From positions 1 to 17,198 of the forward strand of contig JALNZQ010000032.1 of the NCBI GenBank assembly GCA_023229165.1: a DNA stretch of 17,198 bases. Direction: 5' to 3'. The notes under the pieces are model-generated. The model made no database searches and was not told the origin of the DNA. It was given only the letters and a program-made list of their open reading frames with translations. Positions 7,478 through 14,069 of this stretch are shown here, one piece after another. The DNA comes from Methanothrix sp. (lineage in GTDB: Archaea > Halobacteriota > Methanosarcinia > Methanotrichales > Methanotrichaceae). A program made the position numbers and the translations under genes. The number at the start of each line of letters is the position of its first letter. Position 1 is the first letter of the stretch.

Positions 7478-7561
7478 ATGAGACGAATTCCAATTCGAGC
7501 ATGCTTGGCGATTATCGCTCTTGAGGCGTGTTTGGCATGTGCCGCACTATCCCCGGCGTGA
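7478..7561 (+). CDS. Possible 27-residue signal-peptide-like mini-ORF or broken gene start
   Basis: An ATG at 7478 is preceded by GGAGAGGT ending 7 nt upstream, one of the stronger ribosome binding sites in the window. The frame begins MRRIPIRACLAIIALEAC and ends at a TGA at 7559 after 27 codons. Basic residues followed by a hydrophobic, cysteine-containing core look like an export signal that stops before any mature domain. It may be a tiny secreted or membrane peptide, or the 5' relic of a secreted-protein gene destroyed by mutation; the following frames are interrupted and carry no recognisable domain. The rest of 7363-7734 shows only the minus-strand promoter at 7388-7396 and no convincing gene. 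Confidence 0.25.
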   Translation: MRRIPIRACLAIIALEACLACAALSPA

Positions 7562-7734
7562 TCTGGATAAAAGTTGGCAGTTTGCATTGACAAAGGCAGG
7601 CTCATCTGCATCGACTTTCGTTTCTTCTTTTGCTGCAGGCATGATGTGTTTGCAGCAGGCCCGCCTCAGAGCGTGCAGGGAGCGAGCAGGGCTGAGAAGT
7701 GGCTCCTGCTGGGTTGTCTAGTTCCAGAAAACAT

Positions 7735-7743
7735 TATATAAAC
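7735..7743 (+). promoter_or_regulatory. TATA-like box at the edge of an AT-rich segment
   Basis: TATATAAAC in the context acattatataaacc. It predicts transcription start near 7761, which is also where the long open frame of the following gene begins, but no ATG, GTG or TTG is available there. Confidence 0.35.
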
Positions 7744-7860
7744 CGCAATCTTTAAGCTATCTACGAAACAGAAACGGAAAATAAAGACAAAGAAAAGCCA
7801 ATACCTGCAAATATCTATTTTACGATAAATTACTCTCAGTTCCAAGAATTTAATAACATT

Positions 7861-8115
7861 TTGCTCCAAGGATGTATTCATGATAAAGGAAGGACGCGAT
7901 TAAAAAAATATTATAAAGAAGAAGGATCTCAAGGACCTCTAATGATGTTAGACATAGCATTGGCCTTAAGCAATGATGCGATCGATAAAAGAAGAGCTAT
8001 AGACATATTTAGAAAAGATTTAAAATTCAATGCGAAGAGCGGATTTAAATATTGTCAAGATTTCGATTTGGATGCTTTCGAATACAAGGGCAAAAATATA
8101 GGAGTATTCGAGTAG
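7861..8115 (+). CDS. Hypothetical protein in AT-rich DNA, possibly 5'-truncated
   Basis: The stretch from the TTG at 7861 encodes 84 residues, but the same frame is open back to a stop at 7753-7755, giving about 119 codons without an upstream ATG, GTG or TTG. The upstream part (KPIPANIYFTINYSQFQEF) reads like protein. Either the gene starts at the TTG without a ribosome binding site, or it has lost its original 5' end. The product is charged and probably cytoplasmic: a lysine-rich segment (RTRLKKYYKEE), a hydrophobic helix (GPLMMLDIALALSNDAID), and the end DLDAFEYKGKNIGVFE. The family is not recognised. GC content over 7741-8100 is about 32% by hand count, against about 60% in part of the neighbouring rfcL, which suggests acquisition from elsewhere. 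It is convergent with rfcL, 31 bp apart. Confidence 0.42.
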   Translation: MLQGCIHDKGRTRLKKYYKEEGSQGPLMMLDIALALSNDAIDKRRAIDIFRKDLKFNAKSGFKYCQDFDLDAFEYKGKNIGVFE

Positions 8116-8146
8116 CTTTTGCGGCCCAGACTTAGGAAAAAGCAAG

Positions 8147-9766
8147 TCAAAAGTCAAACAGCGACTTCTGCCTTTTCCCAGGCTTTGCCTCCCCCTTCCC
8201 CTCGCTCTCCGTCTTTTTCGGCCTGCCCCTCTTGCGGCCCTCGGGCTTGGCAGCGGACCCCTTCAACTCTCCGTCAGCAACCGCAGGCTCCCCCTGCTTG
8301 GGCTCGATCGTCGGAGCAACATTCTCCGCAGGGGGTTGCACAGTCTTCACGATGCTTGTTGTCTCAGCGCCAGCGTTCACGATAATCGCAAGTGGCTCGT
8401 CCGCGCCTGCCTGCGCAGCCCTCGTCAGCGGTGTGCCACCGATCGGCTGCTGCGCCCTGTTAGTCCAGCCCAGTTCGATCTCCTCGAACTCCTCAGCCGC
8501 CCGCATCTTCATCGCCCCCTCGAAGATGCTCTGCACCTTTTTGGCAGAGGTCGTGCTGCCCAAAAGCAGCGCAATCTCATCAGCATCCAGCTCCAGCTCC
8601 GCCGCCAGGGGGACTGCCTTCTTCTTGTCGGCCAATAAGAGCCCCACAAAGCCCATTAGCTCCGCCCGCACGAAAGCGGCAGAGACATGGCAACGGTGGC
8701 CGATCTTCTTGGCAGCCGAGTCTCTAATGTTGCGCGCCTTTTTGGTCTGGCCCATGCGCCGCCACCGGCTGGGGGGCCGGAAGGCCACGTAGCCGTGCCG
8801 GGCTGCGGCTTTTGCGGCCTGCACCCCGCCCGTCATGAGAAAACTGGCATAGCGCCACAGGCCGTAGTTCTGCCTCACGCGCACCCGGCCCAGAAAGACA
8901 TCCGCCCGCGCCAGCCGCTCATAACCCTGCCAGAGATCCTCGCCCCCATACGCGAGCGGCAGGTTCTCGTCCACCCAGTTGATGAGATCCTCCGGACTCT
9001 CATCCAGGGCGTAAGAGGCTTGCAGGGCTTCCTGGGCGCTATTGCCTTTGAAGATGACCTCCAAAACCTTGAAGATGGACGATTTTACGTCGCGCTCAGC
9101 CGTGGCCACGTCCTCCAGCTTCAGTGTAGCCTGGCCCTGCGCTGCAGCCTGCAGATCGTTCACGCCCGAGCGCATGTCCCCGCCTGCGCGCTCGGCAATC
9201 ATCATCAGGGCATCAGGATCGCAGTCCACGTTCTCCGCCCGGCAGATCTCCCGCAGAGCCTGGGCGATGGTGGTGGAGCGCACCGACCGAAACTGTATGC
9301 CCTTGGCCGCATCCCGCAATGGCTTTTCTATATCGTAATACTCGTTAGCAATGAGAAGAACGGGCTGACTGGTCTCTCTGACCAGACGCAACATGGCCGC
9401 AGTTCCGCCCCGGTCGGCGGTGCCGTGCAAATTGTCCGCTTCATCCAAAATTACCAGCCGCGGCTTGCCTGAGAAGGTCATGGACCGCGAGGCCGGTCCG
9501 GCAATTTTCTGAATCATGCTTGCCGTACGCGCATCGCTGGCATTCATCTCGATGTAGTCCCAGTCAAATTCGCGCGCCAGTGCCAGAGCGGCAGAGGTCT
9601 TGCCCGTTCCCGCCGGTCCGTAGAGGATGACCGCTCCCGTGATGGGCATGCCCTTCTCCCAGGATGCCGCCCAAGCTCGTAGCTCCTCTATGGCCTTGCC
9701 GTTGCCTAAAACCTGTTTGAGTGTATCAGGCCGGTACTTCTCAGTCCACTTTACAGCGGGGGGCAT
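8147..9766 (-). CDS. rfcL: Replication factor C large subunit (clamp loader)
   Basis: A 539-residue archaeal RFC-L, the AAA+ subunit that with RFC-S loads the PCNA clamp at primer-template junctions. RFC box WTEKYRP is at 7-13, Walker A GPAGTGKT at 50-57, Walker B VILDEAD at 105-111, sensor 1 LLIAN at 137-141, and sensor 2 GDMRSGVNDLQ at 196-206. Residues about 230-450 form the helical collar. The tail from about 455 is low-complexity, rich in Ala, Pro, Lys and Glu, holds a basic RKRGRPKK (511-518) that matches an AT-hook core, and ends in the PCNA-interacting QKSLFDF (533-539). The ATG follows GAGGT with only 3-4 nt spacing. The gene starts 20 bp after the flavoprotein gene on the same strand and probably shares its transcript. 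The SRC-type arginine finger belongs to the small subunits and is not expected here. Confidence 0.96.
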   Translation of the reverse strand: MPPAVKWTEKYRPDTLKQVLGNGKAIEELRAWAASWEKGMPITGAVILYGPAGTGKTSAALALAREFDWDYIEMNASDARTASMIQKIAGPASRSMTFSGKPRLVILDEADNLHGTADRGGTAAMLRLVRETSQPVLLIANEYYDIEKPLRDAAKGIQFRSVRSTTIAQALREICRAENVDCDPDALMMIAERAGGDMRSGVNDLQAAAQGQATLKLEDVATAERDVKSSIFKVLEVIFKGNSAQEALQASYALDESPEDLINWVDENLPLAYGGEDLWQGYERLARADVFLGRVRVRQNYGLWRYASFLMTGGVQAAKAAARHGYVAFRPPSRWRRMGQTKKARNIRDSAAKKIGHRCHVSAAFVRAELMGFVGLLLADKKKAVPLAAELELDADEIALLLGSTTSAKKVQSIFEGAMKMRAAEEFEEIELGWTNRAQQPIGGTPLTRAAQAGADEPLAIIVNAGAETTSIVKTVQPPAENVAPTIEPKQGEPAVADGELKGSAAKPEGRKRGRPKKTESEGKGEAKPGKRQKSLFDF

Positions 9767-9786
9767 TCTACCTCAGACGGCTGGTG

Positions 9787-10215
9787 CTACCAGACGCCCT
9801 CTTTGCCGGTCATTTCATCAATCTCGATCTCCCAGATGGTCATGGGCATCCTCTCCAGCTCCTCGCGGGAGAACTTCTTGCCAGCGTGCCCGCCCTGGAC
9901 TTTTTTGGTGAAGGCATCAAACATCTTCTGCTTGGCCTCTACACTTTCCGACAGCCGGCTGATGCCTTGAGCGATAACGCTCGACCAGCGCTCTTTTTCT
10001 AAAACATCTATCTGAAAGCACACCCTGGGATTCTTCATGGCATACTCGACCTTCTTTCCCATCCCGCGGGAGTGAAGGTAGATCTTGCCGTCTTCGTAGA
10101 CATAAGACATGGGAACGACATATGGCCGGTTATCTTTGGCCAGCCCCAGCCGGCCGTATCTGGCTGCAGAAAGAAGACTCGTGCACTCATCCGAAGATAG
10201 ATCCCTGGGCTTCAT
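9787..10215 (-). CDS. Pyridoxamine 5'-phosphate oxidase-like flavin-binding protein
   Basis: A 142-residue protein of the pyridoxamine-phosphate-oxidase/flavin reductase-like split-barrel superfamily, small single-domain type. The N-terminus (MKPRDLSSDECTSLLSAARYGRLGLAKDNRPYVVPM) has the typical pattern of a short helix, then a strand with GRLGL, then a strand with the P-Y-V-V-P-M signature. YVYEDGKIYLHSRGMGKK follows, where the family contacts the FMN phosphate. Members bind FMN or F420 and include nitroimidazole-reductase-like proteins; true PdxH substrate residues are not evident, so vitamin B6 synthesis should not be assumed. The family is recognised from the fold pattern, the substrate is unknown. 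The gene precedes rfcL by 20 bp, same strand, so co-transcription is likely. No Shine-Dalgarno is seen; a weak AT-rich element (ACTAAAAATG) lies about 30 bp upstream. Confidence 0.82.
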   Translation of the reverse strand: MKPRDLSSDECTSLLSAARYGRLGLAKDNRPYVVPMSYVYEDGKIYLHSRGMGKKVEYAMKNPRVCFQIDVLEKERWSSVIAQGISRLSESVEAKQKMFDAFTKKVQGGHAGKKFSREELERMPMTIWEIEIDEMTGKEGVW

Positions 10216-10269
10216 AGCGGCAAAATTAGGTTCTCATGCATTTTTAGTTTTTGCCTTCTGAAACGGCCT

Positions 10270-10512
10270 TCATGACCGGCCCGAAAAAAATGCCCCCGCA
10301 ATTAGCAAGATCATTCCTAACGCGATCATGGGCACGCCCGGAAAGGCCGTCTCTACCTGAAACTTGGTGGCCCCTGCCTGCGCCCCTATGAGCTTGAAGC
10401 TTTCGTTCTGCATATCTCCGCCTTGGCTCTCCATCACCTGAACACCAACCAGAGCGATTCCGGTAAGAATTACGAGCACCCCCATTGCTGCAGCCAAATT
10501 CACTTGAACCAT
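10270..10512 (-). CDS. Small membrane protein with two helices
   Basis: An 80-residue protein with two predicted membrane helices, about residues 5-27 (LAAAMGVLVILTGIALVGV) and 58-77 (GVPMIALGMILLIAGAFF), joined by a polar 30-residue loop containing GGDMQNES and GAQAGATKF. There are no cysteines, charges within the helices or known motifs. The ATG is preceded by AGGGGATCTCA, a reasonable ribosome binding site, and AT-rich TATA candidates lie on the minus strand at about 10531-10556. It is divergent from pycA with a 141-bp spacer, and its 3' end is 54 bp before the start of the flavoprotein gene on the same strand. Function unknown; small methanogen membrane proteins of this shape are common. 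Confidence 0.66.
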   Translation of the reverse strand: MVQVNLAAAMGVLVILTGIALVGVQVMESQGGDMQNESFKLIGAQAGATKFQVETAFPGVPMIALGMILLIAGAFFSGRS

Positions 10513-10653
10513 TGAGATCCCCTTTGCTGTAAAATATTTGGCGCTATAGATATAATGCTTTGCCTATTATTATCATTACATTGAATCACCTGAAGCAAGA
10601 TCACCCCGGCCCCGCCAAAAAGGTTTTACCTTGGCAGCACCTTTGGCCGTGGA

Positions 10654-12138
10654 ATGTTCAATAAGATCCTGATCGCCAACCGGGGAGAGATCGCCATTCG
10701 GGTGATGCGCGCCTGCCGGGAGCTGGGCATCTCGACAGTAGCTGTCTACTCTGAAGCGGACAAAAACGCCCTTTTCGCCAAATACGCAGACGAGGCAGTC
10801 TTCATCGGACCGGCACCCTCCCGCGAAAGCTACCTGAGGATAGACAAAATCATCAAAGCCGCGCTTGAGACCGGAGCCCAGGCCATCCATCCTGGCTACG
10901 GCTTTCTCTCCGAGAACACTCACTTCGCCTCCGCCTGCGTGGAGAACGGCATAGTCTTCATAGGCCCGCCATCTTCGGCCATCGATGCCATGGGCTCCAA
11001 GATCACCGCTCGCCAGACCATGAAAGAGGCTGGCGTCCCAATTGTGCCCGGCATCGAGGAGGGCATCAGCGATCCGAATACAGCAGCCGAGATCGCAGAG
11101 AACATAGGCTACCCCATTATCCTCAAGCCGGCAGCAGGAGGCGGAGGAATCGGCATGAAGATCGTGCAGAGTCGCGAAGAGCTCCTGCCCTCCTTGATCT
11201 CTTCTCAGTCCGTGGCAAGAAGCGCCTTTGGCGACGACACCATCTACATCGAAAAATACCTGACTGAGCCTAGGCACATCGAGTTTCAGATCTTGGCCGA
11301 CAATCATGGAAAGACCATCTATGTCTCAGACCGAGAGTGCTCCATCCAGCGTCGCCATCAGAAGCTGATCGAAGAGTCCCCTTCGCCCGTCATGACCGAG
11401 GAGCTGCGCCAGAAGATGGGCTCCATCGCAGTCAAAGCCGCGAAAGCTATCGGATATTCCAGCGCCGGCACCGTGGAGTTCATGTACTCTCGCGGCGACT
11501 TCTACTTCCTGGAGATGAATACCCGCCTGCAGGTAGAGCACCCCATCACAGAGATGGTAACCGGCGTAGACCTGGCCAAAGAGCAGATCATGCTGGCGGC
11601 AGGCTACCCCTTGAGATATGATCAGTGCGACATGAAGATTAACGGCTGGGCTATCGAATGCCGCATAAATGCTGAGGATCCCCTCAACGATTTTGCCCCC
11701 TGTCCGGGAAAGATTAAGCGTTACCGAAGCCCGGGCGGACCGGGCATAAGAGTGGACAGCGGAGTTTACACCGGCTACGTCATCCCGCCCTACTACGACT
11801 CTTTGATCTCCAAGCTGGTAGCCCACGGCAGAGACCGTAATGAGGCAATTGCTAGAATGGAGCGCGCCCTTTTTGAGTACATCATTGTGGGAGTAAAAAC
11901 CAATCTGATATTCCACAAAGCAGTGCTCAGAAATAAACGGTTCCGCAGTGGAGATATAAACACTCACTTTATCAAGGATGAGAACATCGTCGAGGCCGTC
12001 AAGATCGTGGCCGTAGAGGATTATGAGAAAGGTATGTCTCTAGCATCTGCTTTAGGTGCGGACAACCGCCAGATTGCCGCCATATCCGCGGCCGTGGGGT
12101 CCTACCTCAGCCAGAACAAATCCGAGGAGAAGAATTAA
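10654..12138 (+). CDS. pycA: Pyruvate carboxylase subunit A (biotin carboxylase)
   Basis: A 494-residue ATP-grasp biotin carboxylase. In archaeal two-subunit pyruvate carboxylase it carboxylates the biotin on PycB with ATP and bicarbonate, leading to oxaloacetate for biosynthesis. The catalytic residues of E. coli AccC are all present, mostly offset by one: K116, K158, H208, H235 and K237 (RRHQK), E275, E287, N289, R291, Q293, E295 and R337. The glycine loop is GGGGIGMK (162-169); bacterial AccC has GGGGRGMR. N-terminal KILIANRGEIAIRV and the HPGYGFLSEN block are standard. There is no biotin carrier domain, and length matches stand-alone subunits. The distinction from acetyl-CoA carboxylase is inferred from archaeal context and the adjacent biotin ligase. 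birA follows after 2 nt. Start ATG 10654 is fixed by the conserved N-terminus; only a weak GTGGA precedes it. Confidence 0.92.
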   Translation: MFNKILIANRGEIAIRVMRACRELGISTVAVYSEADKNALFAKYADEAVFIGPAPSRESYLRIDKIIKAALETGAQAIHPGYGFLSENTHFASACVENGIVFIGPPSSAIDAMGSKITARQTMKEAGVPIVPGIEEGISDPNTAAEIAENIGYPIILKPAAGGGGIGMKIVQSREELLPSLISSQSVARSAFGDDTIYIEKYLTEPRHIEFQILADNHGKTIYVSDRECSIQRRHQKLIEESPSPVMTEELRQKMGSIAVKAAKAIGYSSAGTVEFMYSRGDFYFLEMNTRLQVEHPITEMVTGVDLAKEQIMLAAGYPLRYDQCDMKINGWAIECRINAEDPLNDFAPCPGKIKRYRSPGGPGIRVDSGVYTGYVIPPYYDSLISKLVAHGRDRNEAIARMERALFEYIIVGVKTNLIFHKAVLRNKRFRSGDINTHFIKDENIVEAVKIVAVEDYEKGMSLASALGADNRQIAAISAAVGSYLSQNKSEEKN

Positions 12139-12140
12139 AG

Positions 12141-13145
12141 TTGACAGCACATGACATTCTCTCATTCTTGATCTCGGGAGAGTGGATATCCGGCGAGGAG
12201 ATGGCCAAAAAGCTCGCCATCTCCCGCGCCGCCGTCTGGAAGCAGATTCAGGTACTTCGCCAGAGAGGATATGAGATTTCCGCCTCTACCGGAAAGGGCT
12301 ACCGATTGGCCAAAAAGCCTGACCTTCTGGATGCGGATCGCATCTTTGGATGCCTCAAAACAAAGTGGCTGGGAAGAGATATGCGCATTTCTGCACAGGT
12401 CAGCTCCACTAATGCCGTTGCCCTTTCCCTGGCCCGCGACTGCCAAAGCGGCACCGTCATCCTGGCCGAGACCCAGACACAAGGCAAGGGCAGACTCTCC
12501 CGGCCATGGGTATCGCCACCCGGTGGAATCTGGATGAGCATTATCTTAAAGCCAAAAATGCCGCTCACTCATGTCTACCAGATAAACATGGCCGTTGCCG
12601 TAGCCCTCTGCCGTGCGCTCTCCTCCATTCTCGGCCTGGAAGCGGGAATCAAGTGGCCCAATGACCTTTTGATCAGGGAGCTAAAGATCTGCGGCATACT
12701 CATGGAGGTGGGCGCGCAGGTGGACCTGCTGGATTATGCCGTGGTGGGACTGGGTCTCAATGTCAATAATGACCCGTCAAGCCTTCCCGCCGAGTGGAGA
12801 TTGACCTCTCTGGCGGCAGAGCTGGGCCACGACATCGACAGATGCGACCTGATCGCCAGGATTCTTGAGGAGATAGAAGTGGCATACGAAAATATGGGAA
12901 GCAAAGAGATCTATGAAGAATGGCGCAGCCGCTCGCTCACCCTGAATAGGCAGGTGCTCATCACCTCCGTAGCAGGCGACAAGGTAGGCGAAGCCGTGGA
13001 TCTGGCAGAGGACGGTGCTCTTCTTCTTCGGACCGGGGATGAGCTGAAACGAGTATTGGCTGGAGACTGCATCCATCTGCGCCCCCTGGAAGCGAGTTGT
13101 GAGAGGCGCGATGAGCAAAAAGCCAGCTATGAACCGAGGGCGTAG
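12141..13145 (+). CDS. birA: Biotin--protein ligase with N-terminal HTH domain
   Basis: A 334-residue bifunctional-type BirA. Residues about 1-55 form a winged helix-turn-helix (GEEMAKKLAISRAAVWKQIQ), suggesting it can bind DNA as a repressor. The ligase domain has SSTN (88-91), the biotinyl-adenylate loop QGKGRLSRPW (114-123), KWPNDL (171-176), KICGILMEV (182-190) and GLGLNVNN (203-210), followed by the small C-terminal domain. It activates biotin with ATP and attaches it to a lysine of a carrier protein, here presumably PycB. The start is a TTG 2 nt after the pycA stop, with GAGGAG about 11 nt upstream inside pycA; no in-frame ATG fits. Translational coupling with pycA is likely. A C-terminal extension (about 320-334) is polar and variable. 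The gene ends 15 nt before the JAMM gene. Confidence 0.93.
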   Translation: MTAHDILSFLISGEWISGEEMAKKLAISRAAVWKQIQVLRQRGYEISASTGKGYRLAKKPDLLDADRIFGCLKTKWLGRDMRISAQVSSTNAVALSLARDCQSGTVILAETQTQGKGRLSRPWVSPPGGIWMSIILKPKMPLTHVYQINMAVAVALCRALSSILGLEAGIKWPNDLLIRELKICGILMEVGAQVDLLDYAVVGLGLNVNNDPSSLPAEWRLTSLAAELGHDIDRCDLIARILEEIEVAYENMGSKEIYEEWRSRSLTLNRQVLITSVAGDKVGEAVDLAEDGALLLRTGDELKRVLAGDCIHLRPLEASCERRDEQKASYEPRA

Positions 13146-13160
13146 AAAGATGAGGACAAG

Positions 13161-13589
13161 ATGAGAGCGAGAAAGGTACGGGGCATCGCCCGGGATACGC
13201 TGCGATTCATCCTAGAGGCGTCCCGTTCCTCTCTTCCGGTCGAGTTCGCAGGGCTGCTTCAGGTCGAAAATGAGATCATCACCGAGGTTCTCATCCTGCC
13301 AGGCACGGAAAGCTCCCGGATGAGCGCTCTGGTTCGGCTCTACATGCTGCCTAACATGCAGGTAGCGGGCTCAGCGCATAGCCATCCGTCCGGCGATCTC
13401 AGGCCGTCCGAGCCCGACATCATCTTTTTCTCACGCACCGGGGACTACAACATCATTGTCGGCCCGCCTTTCGACGAGCAAAGCTTCGCCTGCTATGACG
13501 GCGCAGGAAGGCGACGCGATCTGGCTATTTTAGATGTGGAGTTTAAGGACGACGGCTTTGATGATGATTTCGAAGAGGACAGGCCTTGA
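13161..13589 (+). CDS. JAMM/MPN+ family metalloprotease
   Basis: A 142-residue single-domain JAB1/MPN/Mov34 protein. The full JAMM zinc signature is present: E28 in VEFAGLL, then H73-S-H75-P with S83 and D86 in AHSHPSGDLRPSEPD, which is exactly H-x-H-P-x6-S-x2-D. Active archaeal relatives remove ubiquitin-like SAMP modifiers from proteins; others are of unknown substrate, so desampylase activity is a family-based guess. The C-terminus is strongly acidic (FKDDGFDDDFEED), unusual next to the compact catalytic domain. A GAGGACAAG precedes the ATG with good spacing. The gene lies between birA and ribL, and its stop overlaps the ribL TTG by 4 nt, so it is part of the cofactor operon and likely co-translated with ribL. 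Confidence 0.86.
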   Translation: MRARKVRGIARDTLRFILEASRSSLPVEFAGLLQVENEIITEVLILPGTESSRMSALVRLYMLPNMQVAGSAHSHPSGDLRPSEPDIIFFSRTGDYNIIVGPPFDEQSFACYDGAGRRRDLAILDVEFKDDGFDDDFEEDRP

Positions 13590-14017
13590 CGCTGGTAGTC
13601 GCCACGGGCACCTTTGACCTTCTCCATCCCGGCCACGTCCTCTACCTGGAGCACTCGCGAGCGTTAGGCGACGAGCTGGTGGTAATTGTTGCCAGGGATG
13701 TGAATGTGCGCCACAAGTCCAAGCCCATCCTGCCTGAGGAGCAAAGACTGAGGATGGTAGAGTCCCTCAAAGTCGTGGACAGAGCTGTGCTGGGTGAGGA
13801 GAAGGATATCTTCCGGACGGTTGAGCAGCTCAAACCGGACATAATCACATTGGGCTATGATCAGCATTTTGATGAGGCGGCTTTGCAGGCGGAGCTATTT
13901 CGCCGCGGCCTTCATCCCCGGATTGTGCGCATCGAGGAGCACGAGCCCTGCCCACTCTGCAAATCAAGCCACATTGTGACCAAGATCCTGGAGCGCTTCC
14001 GGGGGCGGCGAATCTAA
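13586..14017 (+). CDS. ribL: Archaeal FAD synthetase (FMN adenylyltransferase)
   Basis: A 143-residue cytidylyltransferase-fold enzyme matching archaeal RibL, which transfers AMP from ATP to FMN to make FAD. The nucleotide-binding motif GTFDLLHPGHVLYLE (8-22, HPGH at 14-17) is intact, and LGYDQHFDE (89-97) matches the second conserved block. The C-terminal CPLCKSSHIV (122-131) supplies the paired cysteines recalled as characteristic of RibL and linked to its oxygen sensitivity in Methanocaldococcus. Glycerol-3-phosphate cytidylyltransferase is the main alternative, but the cysteine pair argues for RibL. The start is a TTG inside the JAMM gene's last codons (4-nt overlap), with a GAGGACAGG just upstream; the conserved beta strand begins at residue 2, so no later start is possible. 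Confidence 0.88.
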   Translation: MTLVVATGTFDLLHPGHVLYLEHSRALGDELVVIVARDVNVRHKSKPILPEEQRLRMVESLKVVDRAVLGEEKDIFRTVEQLKPDIITLGYDQHFDEAALQAELFRRGLHPRIVRIEEHEPCPLCKSSHIVTKILERFRGRRI

Positions 14018-14040
14018 GCCCGCGGTAATGCCGTCAAGTA

Positions 14041-14047
14041 CTTATAT
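14041..14047 (+). promoter_or_regulatory. TATA-like box, probable internal promoter for coaD
   Basis: CTTATAT lies 26 bp before the ATG at 14070, the exact spacing for a leaderless archaeal mRNA. It sits between ribL and coaD and would let coaD be expressed apart from the upstream operon. Confidence 0.45.
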
Positions 14048-14069
14048 GGCTCTCTCGTTTGCGGGCCTG

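Noticed and set aside
7369..7611. Minus-strand frame of 80 codons upstream of the small secreted-protein gene
   Set aside because: It runs over the TATA box at 7388-7396, has no ribosome site or recognisable feature, and overlaps the better-signalled ATG at 7478 on the other strand.
8687..9472. Long plus-strand open frame of 261 codons opposite rfcL
   Set aside because: It is antisense to a clear RFC large subunit. GC-rich third positions suppress stops on the opposite strand, and the translation has no recognisable motif.
10576..11307. Minus-strand open frame of 243 codons opposite pycA
   Set aside because: It covers the well-conserved biotin carboxylase N-terminal region in antisense and has no motif or ribosome binding site.
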